Part shown: one piece after another, positions 10,594 to 22,203 of the stretch
Layout: every line of letters starts with the position of its first letter
Position numbering within the stretch: position 1 is the stretch's first letter
DNA from: Raphanus sativus
Taxonomy: Eukaryota > Streptophyta > Magnoliopsida > Brassicales > Brassicaceae
Reading direction: 5' to 3'
Length of the DNA stretch: 64,000 nucleotides
NCBI RefSeq assembly: GCF_000801105.2
Contig: NW_026615362.1
Coordinates: 1-64,000, forward strand
The notes under the pieces: model-generated
Told to the model about the DNA's origin: nothing
Seen by the model: only the letters and a program-made list of their open reading frames with translations
Database searches by the model: none
Translations under genes and position numbers: made by a program

Positions 10594-11694
10594 TAGGCCA
10601 AGTGTGGCCGTTTGTATGTATGTGTTGCGACCCTTAGGAGGTCGCGTGACTTTATGTTTCTCGGGATCGGCCGTTGGTGGCTTTTGAATCCCTGTTATGA
10701 ATGCTTTTTATGAATTATGCGTTTTAATTTATACTTTCGTCAAGTGTAGAGGGTTTGAATGCGTGTAGTCACTTCGTATTCAATCTCTTTTTTTTGTCGC
10801 TAGATCCGTAGGTTACTTTGTAGCGAACGTTAGGTTTGTAAGCGATAAGAGGCAAATTTTGGAATCTCGTATTCTGGATACTTATGCCTATGAGATGTCT
10901 TAGATACCAGCAAGGCCGGGTTTAGGGCAAGACCTAGGTCTACTTTCGGACTGAAGCTGTGCGATGACAAATCGGCTTTCGTTTTGCCTGTTTGCGATTT
11001 CGACCTGACTCGTACCGTTTTAGAATCTGCGAAGTGCTTATCGGCTTATATGATTCGTTTGGATACGAGTCGAGCTACTTCCTTTACGAAGAGCTAACCA
11101 AAATTTGGATTTTTTGTATAGCGCGCTATGATATCCTTGTCAGATGCAAAAGGACTCCGTTAGAAGCAGACTACGAATTTGATTGAGTGAAACGTTTCTA
11201 TGTTTTTCCGTCGGGGCCAATTGACGGAAGTGAATTTTAGAGTCACGGATGGACTGTTTGGTAGAGTTTTTTAGAGTCGCGGATGGACTGTTTGGTAGAG
11301 TTTTTAGAGTCGCGGATGGACTGTTTGGAGGAGAAAGGAGAATCAAGACTTTTCGGGAACTAACGACGTCTCGCGTTCCTCAAAGATATGATTTTCGTTC
11401 TCCGTAATGTTTATGCGTTGAGTAAGCATTTGAATTAAAAGAATTTATAATTTATAACGTAGAGTACATTTGAAAAGTATTTTTGCGGGAGTACAAGGAT
11501 ATTTGTCCCCATCTTCCCCCCCCCCCCCCTTTTTGGTGAGGGGGATAGCTGAACTCGTCGGGTTGCGACGAGCTGCCTACGTACCTCTTGCGAGGATCAA
11601 GCCATCTCGTAGTTCTGTTCCTTTTACGGTTGCTATTACTCCACGATTTCTGGCGCCTTGACTGTTTCAGCTAAGTCGGCGGTCGCGTCGGGAG
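10594..11694. other. Tat2 internal spacer, no gene
   Basis: Non-coding spacer between the antisense gene and gag-protease, where pol should be. It holds a short tandem repeat (11235-11328), a C14 run on plus (G-tract on the element strand) near 11517-11530, and the 'gtacctcttgcgaggatcaagccatctcg' type motif near 11580-11610, of which the same stretch occurs at the ends of the pol in Tat1 and Tat3. The pol deletion joins at roughly 11620-11695. Confidence 0.7.
11235..11328. repeat. 34-bp tandem repeat, three copies
   Basis: Three copies of a unit reading tttagagtcgcggatggac then tgtttggtagag, differing in the length of the T run and one base. Located in the Tat2 spacer. Confidence 0.85.
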
Positions 11695-13884
11695 TTAGGT
11701 CATCCGTTTTTCGGCGACGGACTCGAGGATTTTCCCGCTATCCTGAGTTGTGGCCTGTTCGGACAAATCCGAGTTATTTTTTGCTGAGTTCTCCGAGATA
11801 CTCAGGTTCTTCTTAGTTCGCTTCGGGTTAGCTACTGGGGCGTTCCGATTGCTGCGAAGTTTATGTTCGGCTAGGAAGCAGAGTCGCGACTGTTTTTGGC
11901 TTCCCCAGATTACCGCCGTTCCAGTTGGTGTTGGAAACTTGACGCCAAGATGGTAAGTGGACGGGACTGCCTTCATGGCATTTATCCAAGGAGTCCCCAT
12001 TATGGCGTTATAGATAGCCGGGTTATCCACTACCGCGAATTCGACGATCTTCGTGACTTCTCTAGCCATGACCGGGAGTCTGATTTTTCCGAGGGTCATG
12101 GATGTGACGCCCGAGAATCCAGTCAATGGTCTTGGTTCTGGGATGACTTCTCCGAGGGGTATGTTCATCCTCTGCAGAGTGTCGCGGAACATGATATTGA
12201 CCGTGCTTCCTGTGTCGATGAGGATGCGGCCGACTTCGAGATCCTGAATCACCAAGTCGATGACCAGAGGATCGTAGTGGGGTTTATCGAGTCCAGCCGT
12301 ATCCTGTTCCTCGAAGGTGATTGCGTGATTGGGAACGTCGTCCTCTGGACACCATCCGGGGCTTGTTTCGGCCTTCCGTCCGTAGGCTTTGATTGACGAA
12401 ACGGAGTCCTGGTAAAAATGCGATCCTCCGATGACCATGATGATCCTTTGGCGGTTGTTGTTGTTTCCTTCGCCGTCTTGTCTCCGTTCGCGTTTTTCGC
12501 CTGATTGAGTTCCAGGAGCGTTATTCTCGGGATTAGCTCCGTCGGTCTTCGGCGGACGGTCAGAATCTAGGATCAGGTCTTTCACGCTCTTGACCGTTGC
12601 TAGTTTGCCGTCAAGCAGCTTCATAATGAGTCTAGCGCCGAGGACTTTGTAGTTGGCGGTGGAGTGACCTCTCGTTTGATGGAACTCGCAGCTGGAATTG
12701 TCCTTGTATGAGTTCCGCGTCCAAGTGTTTCCGGCGGTCCTTCCTTGTTCGGAATTGACGGCGTAGTTATGTTCGCCTTGGACGTCTTCCTCTTTGTGAT
12801 GGACGTACTTGTCGTTACGAGAGGTTTTCTTTTTGCCGGACGCTTTTTGCGGTCCATGTTTTTGTGCTAGGACTTTCATCTCTTCTTCCATGATGATGAA
12901 ATCCGTTGCCTTGTGGAGAGTGTCCTGGATGGTGCGTGGCCTTTCCAGAGAAATCCACTTTCGGAATTTCGATTTGTACCAGAGGTTTTTCCTCAGGGCG
13001 TCGATGGCGACTCTGTCGCTGAGGCCTGTTACCCTGGACATCACGAGTTTGAACCTCCTTATGTAGTCGCGGAGCGGTTCGTCTTCCTTTTGAATTAGAC
13101 TCCAAAGGTCTACGTCGGAAGTTTCCCTGTCCATGAACATGGAGAATTGCTTCAGAAAAGCTGAAGCAAGCTGGCGGAAACTTCCGATGGAGTTTCTTTT
13201 CAAGTGTGAGAACCACTCGAGCGCAGCACCTCTGACGTTCTCGACGAATAGGAGACAGCAGCCGACGGCCTTTTCCCGTTCCGGAAGTTTAGACCTTGCC
13301 ATCGCAATCTGGAAAGACTGCAGATGTGCCTTCGGATCTGTGGTTCCATCGTAGGTGGGAAGCTTTATTTTCCCAGGATCTGAGACTCGTGCGTCCGTGA
13401 TTCGAGAGGTGAACGGAGTTTTTCTTGATTCCTCGAGGAGCAGGTCGATCTCGGGGGCAGTGCTGGTTGCGTGGTGAATCTGCGATTTTACCGCTTTCAC
13501 CTCGGCTGCAGTTTTGGCGATGTACTCGCGCAAATCGTGGATCTCGTTGGCCCCGTTCGCGCTCCTTTGTCTACGCTGGCTGCGATAGGCCCGAGTCTGG
13601 TCCTCAGCCAACCTTTCTTGCTCTGACCAGTAGAGGTCTTCTTCCTCTTCTGTCATGGGTTTTTCGAAGGCTGCCGTCAGTCGAGCTGACTGACTTCGGG
13701 TCCTTCTGTGGTGGATGTCGGCGTCTTCGTCGGACGGATCCGATTGATCGCTGATATCCAGATTGATTCTTTCGACGTTGTCTCCTTCGTTGTCCCTTGC
13801 GGGAGGTGGGAGGTTGCCCGTCGTTTTCTTCTGCCCCGTCGGAGTGGTATCGTCAGGGACGAGTTCCGGGGATTTTCTCGGGGC
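11695..13884 (-). pseudogene. Tat2 gag-protease, main part (split by B1)
   Basis: Minus-strand reading frame encoding most of a Tat gag and an aspartic protease; its N-terminus is at 22204-22509. Visible features: an acidic N-terminal region, the gag core ([16 protein letters not shown], then [10 protein letters not shown] and FLKQFSM), a zinc-knuckle-like [17 protein letters not shown] near 12640-12700 in which the expected last Cys is Tyr, and the protease motif [13 protein letters not shown] near 12185-12225 followed by an AIMGTPW motif. It ends at 11695 without RT. B1 plus one target duplicate is 8319 bp, a multiple of three, so gag-protease was one open frame of 831 codons before the insertion. 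Confidence 0.85.
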
Positions 13885-13889
13885 ATCTT

Positions 13890-16846
13890 TGTCATGTCCC
13901 TGATCCTGGATATGATCCTTAGGATCGACCATGGTGCAAGGAAACGTACCAGTCAGCTCATGTGACCTAAACACAAGGGTATCATGGCCTGGAAGTAAGG
14001 TTAAGGGCATCAGGAAGCTAAGATATAGCTAAGCCAAGAAGGAGACAAGTATAAAGGAGCTGTACAAAGTGTATGGCAGCTGGGCGATGCAGTGAGCAAG
14101 CTCGGCCAGCTAGATGAAGTGTAGTGCAGCTCAGTGTAGCTCACTGAAGAGTGTGCCAGCTCCCTGAGCTGGATGAACTAGCTCACTCAGCTGGGTCAGC
14201 TGGGGATCAGCTCAACTCAGCTAGACTGAGTGTTCAAGTATTGGGCAGTTAGGCCAGGTCCGGGCCAGGACCGGGCCATGTGGATGAGCCATGTGTGCTG
14301 GTTGGCTGGTGGGCTCTTGGGATGGGGCCAGGAGCTTGGCATTCGGTTTGGGCTGACTTTGGACATGTCCAGGAGCTGATTGACAAGCACAGGACGTCAG
14401 CCAACTGCCATAGGCGAATGTGTGTGATCTGAGCCATTGATGAAATCAAATGGCCAGAAAATGATACCGAAGGGATGCAATGGTTAAGAAGTAACCACCC
14501 CTTCTTCTATATAAGGAAGGCAAGTCCGTGCCTTTGCAGGCACGTCAGGGCTTCATTCTTCTTCCTGAAACACAAAGAAAAACAGAGAAAAACAGAGAGA
14601 AAGTCGGATGGCAACATCCAACCCCAAGAGTGGGATGAAGGCAGCAAAGAGGCAGTTTTGTGGGCAATCAAGTGGGAAGTTATGAACGACCCTGTGATGG
14701 GTTTTCACCATTGATGAACACGTCCCAGGCTTCCTCTACATCCTTACTACACATCCAAATAGCCAGGGAAGAATGGAGATGACCGGATTCACTCTCAAAG
14801 TCCAAGAGCAGCCTTAAGGGCAGTGGTGTGTAGAAAGGCAGTTTCATGGGTACTGAAGTGGGAAGTGATGCACGACCCTTGGGTGGTGTTTGATCATGGA
14901 TGAACACACCCTAGGCTTCCTCTACATCATGGTAACACACGCAAATGGCCAGAAGAGAATGGAGAAGGCCGGACTCCACTCCCAAAGGCATGTACAGCCT
15001 TGAAGGTGGATGCAGTGCAGAAACTGGTTTCATGGAAGTTCCATGGAAGGGATGATGGGTGCGACCCATGTATGGATCTTATCAATACTGGAAGTATGTG
15101 ATAAGACCTGATTAAGACAAGTGCAAGAGGCACAAGGCCGGACCTGATCAGGGAAGCACAAGGTCTAGCAAGATCAAGTATGAGGTAACATGTGTTGATT
15201 ACTTATGTTTATGTTTATATTTATGTCTGTGTTGTGTCTCTTGGGGTGGGATCAAGGCCAGGCATGGCACGCCCCTTGAGGAATGTATATTGTGATGTGT
15301 CTTAGGAATCCAAGACCCTGGACAAAGGGGCGGATCATAACTGATCTAACTCATCCATGTGGGATGATGGTTAGATGCTGTTCATTGGATAGTGATCAAT
15401 GATGGATCATGGTTTGGTGTTGGGTTTGATCATGGTGTGAACCATGAGTCCGACCCATTGATGAGACACATGGGAGTCCTAGTACCAGAGGAACCATGTG
15501 GAGTGTAAGGTCCAATTCGTTTGGATCCAACAGCAAGCAAAGGAGAGGAGTAAGGCCAGTACTTGTTGGTATGGACCACAAGTATTGTGCTGGTGTTTAT
15601 ACAAGGAAGGCTGTGTGTGATCTGATCATGGGCAAGGATGGACGACCTGATCCATGGATGATGGATCAAGGTGTCTGATCTGATTGATCAAAGGATGCAC
15701 CAGTGGTAAGAGCAACACTAATCAGGTTCAGTGGGACATAGTTCCATGGCCGGTTAGGTATGTGTGAAGACTCATCAGTTCTGAGTCATGTGGGGTGGTT
15801 GGTTGATTGACTCAGGAACTGGTGGGCATTATTAATCCTATTCTATGTTGATCAGACGTGGAGGTACTGAACCATGGAGTGGCCGGTTCAGAGAAATCTC
15901 TCCATGGCCTTGGTTGGGCAGGTAAGTGGAGATCTGATAGTTCCTGAAGGAATTGTTAGGATCCGACTTCAAATATCTCTTAATGGGTATTTATCATGAA
16001 TTATCATGGTGAGAGATTAGTTTTATCTCATTGATTTAGAGGTGGTCAGTTATGGCCATATGGGCTGTTCATGGGCGAGATCAGTATGATCGAGGCCAGT
16101 TCTGAGAAATCTGACTTGACCATTCTCTTAGTTATGAATTATCATGATTTATCATGAATTTTAATTAGTTTTTGGAGCATGTTTGCTTGAGGTTGATTTT
16201 GCAGCTGAAGACTTCCCAAAGGTACTTGGTTTGTGGGGATGGTTGGTTGAATGACTAAGTACCTAAGGGGAGAGTTTATACAGGTATAATGAGGAGTTGG
16301 ACGAGTGGATGGGGAGCTAGGCAAAGCTACCTCGCAGCTCGATCAGCTGGAAGAGAGTTGGGAACCTCAAGTGAAGTGGTTCAGTTCAGCTAGCTGAATG
16401 AGCTAGCTAGACAGCTAAGGCAGCTGAGACAAAGAGCTATCAAGCTCCGTGGATGTGGCAAAGGTATGATCTAGCAATATTGCATAGATCTAGATAGAAT
16501 GGTTAGGGGAATGAAACCTCAGTTATTGTATGACTTGGATTAGGTTCAGGATCAACCTTGGAGCTGGTAGTAGTTGTGTCTACTGATCATGGCTAAGGTG
16601 ATTCGACCTGACAAGTGTTAGATTGGTTTTAGACCAATGGTTGATAGATAATATTCCGCTGTGCATAAGTTGAAAGGATCTAAGCTAGGGAATGACTAAG
16701 GTAGTCTTAAGCTAAGGTCCAAGATAGACTTCGCCTTTAGGCGAAAGTATATATAAAGATTGAAAAATTGAGTGGTTCGGTCAGGGTATGGACTGAGCGA
16801 CGTGAGGCATCGACCGCGGCCTAGCCGGCCGGGTTCGGGTCTTACA
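13890..16846 (+). repeat. B1 5' LTR (2957 bp)
   Basis: TGTCATGTCCC...GGTCTTACA. U3 contains 13 AGCT tetranucleotides between 14057 and 14223; the TATA box is at 14508-14514. A second AGCT cluster (12 in about 130 bp) lies at 16315-16446. The sequence between has no convincing gene; short frames across the LTR are not conserved in composition or motif. Confidence 0.92.
14508..14514 (+). promoter_or_regulatory. TATA box, B1 5' LTR
   Basis: TATATAA within cttctatataaggaaggc, followed by an A-rich leader (gaaacacaaagaaaaacag). The same box is in the 3' LTR at 19865-19871 and, on minus, in B2. About 620 bp of U3 precede it. Confidence 0.6.
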
Positions 16847-16849
16847 AGT

Positions 16850-16861
16850 TGGTATCAGAGC
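16850..16861 (+). other. B1 primer-binding site (initiator tRNA-Met type)
   Basis: TGGTATCAGAGC, three bases inside the 5' LTR end. This is the usual plant tRNAi-Met PBS. Confidence 0.9.
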
Positions 16862-16899
16862 ATGCTTGATTCTAGGATTGTTGGGTTGTGGTTGTTCAC

Positions 16900-18720
16900 C
16901 CATGCATCCGGACAAGTAGATGCTGATGTGATTAATCCACCAGTTTTATTGTTAACTCAGCTCGAGGAAGTTAACAATGAAGCTGGATTGACTGTAAGTC
17001 AGCTCAACCCTACTGAGGTTCTAGTGGGGGAGAGCTGAGCTGAAGCTGGAAGGGGAAGTGAATCCTCTTGTGATGTGAACCGGGCTGATCCAAACATTGT
17101 TGCAAACAATGAGAGGACTAACCGGTTGATTGGGCAGCTGTTTTGGCAGCTAATGATCAAGCTGGGCCAGTAGCTGAGGTGGTCTAGATTGATCCACCAG
17201 CTAGGGCAGCTTGGTTAGTGGACTACCTGAGGGTGCTGGAGCACATAGCTCAGATGAGAACTAAGTATTTCTCAGGTAGTGTGGATCCTTTTGAGGCAGA
17301 TGAGTGGAGGTTCTGATTGGGTTGTAACTTCAGCTCAACTCACTGCTCAAAGGTATTGTGTTCCAAATCAAAATTATTTCTGGAAACTGAGATGACCATG
17401 GAACCTTACTAGGTGAGCCAAGAGGGAGCTGAGGCAAGATAGGGTATCATGCTTGTGAACGGGAAAGTTCCAAGGTGAACCGGCTTGGCCAAGATGCATT
17501 CTCCAAGGGCAAGATCCTGAACAGAAGGTTGGTTGATCTAGTTATCTGGAAATAATAGACGGATTGGACGGATCGATGCAATGCAAGATCTTTTATGGAT
17601 GACCTGGACCAGGGAAGTAACATGAACCTGAGAGTGGCTTAGGTTGAAAGAAACGTTCAGCACTCTTTGGGGGTAAGTGTTATCCTTGGTGGCCGTTCAA
17701 AACAAGTGAGCATTTGCGAGGTTCAAGTTGGTTTAAGGGAGATGCTACATGGCTAGTATACGAGTGGCTTGGGATCAGATGGATCAGCTGGGACTCAGTA
17801 TAGGCCAAGGTAGGATTCCTTAGATCAATTTGAATGAATTGGGTATATGATGTTAAGTGGCTTAGTATGATGGGGATTGAGGTATATTATAAACACTCTT
17901 GTGAATGGTATGGGACATTCACAGAAGTGTGACACTTTGGAGAATGGTATGGGACGTTTTCCAAATGTGTGATCAAACCGATGTCTTACTCATCTAGGTA
18001 CTTAATGATCAGTGGTGTGGAAACACATGTACTTTCTGATACTGGAGCTACACATAGGTTTGTGAGTCCAGGATTGATGGGAAAGGGTTTGTTCCTGATG
18101 GGAACATGGGATTGTCTGGTTAGAGACATCCTGGTATTGATCACAGACAGGGTAATGCCTGCGGATCTGATTGTTGATCACAGACAGGGTAATGCCTGCG
18201 GATCTGATTGTTGATCACAGACAGGGTAATGCCTGCGGATCTGATTGTAGTCCGCCTTAAGAATCACGAGGTGATCATAGGCATGGACTGGCTTTGCAAG
18301 AATCGGGCCACCTTGGACTGTCATCATGAGAGGATGCAGTTTGAGAGTGGGTGTGGACCCCCGATCAAGTACCAAGGTATTAATCCGGCCTCTGGATGCT
18401 TAGTGTTATCAGCAGTCCGTGCAGAAAAGATGCTTGAGCGGGGTTGTTGAGCCTAGTTGGCCACAACCAGCACTAAGGAGGTCGTAGGGGTTGGTGGCCC
18501 GGACGGGATACCGCTGGTCAGTGAGTTCGAGGATGTGATTCGGGCGCTACAGGGCATTCCCCCTGATAGGGCTGACCCATTCATAATAGAACTGGAACCA
18601 GGGACGGCCCCAATGTCAAAGAACCCATACTGCATGGCTCCTGCCGAGATGGCCGAGCTGAAGTCGACCAAGTCCAGTGAGGGACGAGAGTCGCAGCACA
18701 ACCAAGTCGGAGATTGACCT
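16900..18720 (+). pseudogene. B1 gag and protease remnants
   Basis: Degenerate pieces homologous to C. Gag: VDYLRVLEHIAQMRTKYF at about 17218-17280, then frame breaks. Protease: about 17990-18440, with GVETHVLSDTGATHRFVS and EVIIGMDWL, interrupted by the 37-bp triplication. Then 18457-18660 encodes the protease-RT linker ending MAPAEMAEL, after which RT sequence is replaced by unrelated sequence to 19232. B2 breaks at the same point, so this is the structure of the B family rather than private decay. No RT or integrase. Confidence 0.8.
18138..18248 (+). repeat. 37-bp triplication in B1 protease remnant
   Basis: Three perfect tandem copies of a unit beginning tgatcacagacagggtaatg and ending ctgattgt (18138-18174, 18175-18211, 18212-18248). 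Absent from C and from B2. As 74 extra bases it shifts the protease frame. Confidence 0.97.
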
Positions 18721-18804
18721 AGGGTTGGAATGAAGTCGACCAAGTCCAGTGAGGGACGAGAGTCGCAGGACAACCAAGTCGGAGATTGACCTATGGTTGG
18801 AATG
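18661..18804 (+). repeat. 72-bp tandem duplication in B1
   Basis: Two copies (18661-18732, 18733-18804) starting aagtcgaccaagtccagtga, differing at two positions that I see. B2 has a single copy on minus (about 41592-41675). Confidence 0.95.
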
Positions 18805-19232
18805 AAACGGTGGAGTCCCGGAGTGGACAGGACCGGAATGTGATCGAGTTCTTTAAAGACTTGGCTGATACATCGAGTGTCTTGGAGGTTGGGTAAATCT
18901 ACTAAGACTCGAGTATGCAGTAAGTTCTTAAGGACTAAAAATGATCTAGTCATGGACTAGGCTCAGAGAATAATTGACTTGGTGTATACTAGACTGCAAC
19001 TTGGAAAGTTGAGTTCAGTGACACAAGTCTGTTATGGTGTGATATGTAAAAGGAGAAGACCACTTGGTTCGGAATCAAGTGAGTTCCGTCCAAGTGGGGG
19101 AGACTTGTTCATACATTGATCAAAAAGGTGATCAGTGAAATGGAACAAGGATGATGATGCAAAAGAGCTCGGTGGAACCTTTGGCATCAAACAAGACGAC
19201 AGCACCACTAGATTCGAGGACGAATCCATTCT

Positions 19233-19246
19233 AAGTGAGGGAGACT
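19233..19246 (+). other. B1 polypurine tract
   Basis: aagtgagggagact directly before the 3' LTR. C has aagtgggggagact at 61359-61372 and B2 the same on minus at 41183-41197. Confidence 0.8.
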
Positions 19247-22203
19247 TGTCATGTCCCTGATCCTGGATATGATCCTTAGGATCGACCATGGTGCAAGGAA
19301 ACGTACCAGTCAGCTCATGTGACCTAAACACAAGGGTATCATGGCCTGGAAGTAAGGTTAAGGGCATCAGGAAGCTAAGATATAGCTAAGCCAAGAAGGA
19401 GACAAGTATAAAGGAGCTGTACAAAGTGTATGGCAGCTGGGCGATGCAGTGAGCAAGCTCGGCCAGCTAGATGAAGTGTAGTGCAGCTCAGTGTAGCTCA
19501 CTGAAGAGTGTGCCAGCTCCCTGAGCTGGATGAACTAGCTCACTCAGCTGGGTCAGCTGGGGATCAGCTCAACTCAGCTAGACTGAGTGTTCAAGTCTTG
19601 GGCAGTTAGGCCAGGTCCGGGCCAGGACCGGGCCATGTGGATGAGCCATGTGTGCTGGTTGGCTGGTGGGCTCTTGGGATGGGGCCAGGAGCTTGGCATT
19701 CGGTTTGGGCTGACTTTGGACATGTCCAGGAGCTGATTGACAAGCCCAGGACGTCAGCCAACTGCCATAGGCGAATGTGTGTGATCTGAGCCATTGATGA
19801 AATCAAATGGCCAGAAAATGATACCGAAGGGATGCAATGGTTAAGAAGTAACCACCCCTTCTTCTATATAAGGAAGGCAAGTCCGTGCCTTTGCAGGCAC
19901 GTCAGGGCTTCATTCTTCTTCCTGAAACACAAAGAAAAACAGAGAAAAACAGAGAGAAAGTCGGATGGCAACATCCAACCCCAAGAGTGGGATGAAGGCA
20001 GCAAAGAGGCAGTTTTGTGGGCAATCAAGTGGGAAGTTATGAACGACCCTGTGATGGGTTTTCACCATTGATGAACACGTCCCAGGCTTCCTCTACATCC
20101 TTACTACACATCCAAATAGCCAGGGAAGAAGGGAGATGACCGGATTCACTCTCAAAGTCCAAGAGCAGCCTTAAGGGCAGTGGTGTGTAGAAAGGCAGTT
20201 TCATGGGTACTGAAGTGGGAAGTGATGCACGACCCTTGGGTGGTGTTTGATCATGGATTAACACACCCTAGGCTTCCTCTACATCATGGTAACACACGCA
20301 AATGGCCAGAACAGAATGGAGAAGGCCGGACTCCACTCCCAAAGGCATGTACAGCCTTGAAGGTGGATGCAGTGCAGAAACTGGTTTCATGGAAGTTCCA
20401 TGGAAGGGATGATGGGTGCGACCCATGTATGGATCTTATCAATACTGGAAGTATGTGATAAGACCTGATTAAGACAAGTGCAAGAGGCACAAGGCCGGAC
20501 CTGATCAGGGAAGCACAAGGTCTAGCAAGATCAAGTATGAGGTAACATGTGTTGATTACTTATGTTTATGTTTATATTTATGTCTGTGTTGTGTCTCTTG
20601 GGGTGGGATCAAGGCCAGGCATGGCACGCCCCTTGAGGAATGTATATTGTGATGTGTCTTAGGAATCCAAGACCCTGGACAAAGGGGCGGATCATAACTG
20701 ATCTAACTCATCCATGTGGGATGATGGTTAGATGCTGTTCATTGGATAGTGATCAATGATGGATCATGGTTTGGTGTTGGGTTTGATCATGGTGTGAACC
20801 ATGAGTCCGACCCATTGATGAGACACATGGGAGTCCTAGTACCAGAGGAACCAAGTGGAGTGTAAGGTCCAATTCGTTTGGATCCACCAGCAAGCAAAGG
20901 AGAGGAGTAAGGCCAGTACTTGTTGGTATGGACCACAAGTATTGTGCTGGTGTTTATACAAGGAAGGCTGTGTGTGATCTGATCATGGGTAAGGATGGAC
21001 GACCTGATCCATGGATGATGGATCAAGGTGTCTGATCTGATTGATCAAAGGATGCACCAGTGGTAAGAGCAACACTAATCAGGTTCAGTGGGACATAGTT
21101 CCATGGCCGGTTAGGTATGTGTGAAGACTCATCAGTTCTGAGTCATGTGGGGTGGTTGGTTGATTGACTTAGGAACTGGTGGGCATTATTAATCCTATTC
21201 TATGTTGATCAGACGTGGAGGTACTGAACCATGGAGTGGCCGGTTCAGAGAAATCTCTCCATGGCCTTGGTTGGGCAGGTAAGTGGAGATCTGATAGTTG
21301 AGAGAAGGAATTGTTAGGATCCGACTTCAAATATCTCTTAATGGGTATTTATCATGAATTATCATGGTGAGAGATTAGTTTTATCTCATTGATTTAGAGG
21401 TGGTCAGTTATGGCCATATGGGCTGTTCATGGGCGAGATCAGTATGATCGAGGCCGGTTCTGAGAAATCTGACTTGACCATTCTCTTAGTTATGAATTAT
21501 CATGATTTATCATGAATTTTAATTAGTTTTGGAGCATGTTTGCTTGAGGTTGATTTTGCAGCTGAAGACTTCCCAAAGGTACTTGGTTTGTGGGGATGGT
21601 TGGTTGAATGACTAAGTACCTAAGGGGAGAGTTTATACAGGTATAATGAGGAGTTGGACAAGTGGATGGGGAGCTAGGCAAAGCTACCTCGCAGCTCGAT
21701 CAGCTGGAAGAGAGTTGGGAACCTCAAGTGAAGTGGTTCAGTTCAGCTAGCTGAATGAGCTAGCTAGACAGCTAAGGCAGCTGAGACAAAGAGCTATCAA
21801 GCTCCGTGGATGTGGCAAAGGTATGATCTAGCAATATTGCATAGATCTAGATAGAATGGTTAGGGGAATGAAAACTCAGTTATTGTATGACTTGGATTAG
21901 GTTCAGGATCAACCTTGGAGCTGGTAGTAGTTGTGTCTACTGATCATGGCTAAGGTGATTCGACCTGACAAGTGTTAGATTGGCTTTAGACCAATGGTTG
22001 ATAGATAATATTCCGCTGTGCATAAGTTGAAAGGATCTAAGCTAGGGAATGACTAAGGTAGTCTTAAGCTAAGGTCCAAGATAGACTTTGCCTTTAGGCG
22101 AAAGTATGTATAAAGATTGAAAAATTGAGTGGTTCGGTCAGGGTATGGACTGAGCGACGTGAGGCATCGACCGCGGCCTAGCCGGCCGGGTTCGGGTCTT
22201 ACA
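19247..22203 (+). repeat. B1 3' LTR (2957 bp)
   Basis: Same length and nearly the same sequence as 13890-16846; differences include single bases near 19597, 19745, 20130, 20259 and 20308 and a short change near 21300. Same TATA (19865-19871) and AGCT clusters. Confidence 0.92.
19865..19871 (+). promoter_or_regulatory. TATA box, B1 3' LTR
   Basis: TATATAA, identical in context to 14508-14514. From here, transcription would run toward Tat2's gag N-terminus and 5' LTR in antisense. Confidence 0.5.

Larger units (their letters stand above)
13890..22203 (+). mobile_element. B1: non-autonomous LTR element, B family (8.3 kb)
   Basis: Complete insertion in Tat2 gag with target duplicate ATCTT (13885-13889 and 22204-22208). 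Two LTRs of exactly 2957 bp (13890-16846, 19247-22203), an initiator-Met-type PBS at 16850, a PPT at 19233-19246 and a 2400-bp interior with gag/protease remnants but no RT, RNase H or integrase. LTRs start TGTCATGTCCC and end GGGTTCGGGTCTTACA, as in C (which ends GGTTCGGGTCTTACA). Only scattered differences separate its two LTRs, so the insertion is young. Confidence 0.92.

Noticed and set aside
13890..14010. Gag start at the ATG inside B1's LTR ([10 protein letters not shown]...)
   Set aside because: This stretch is B1 LTR read on minus; it recurs at 19367. The real gag N-terminus is at 22509.
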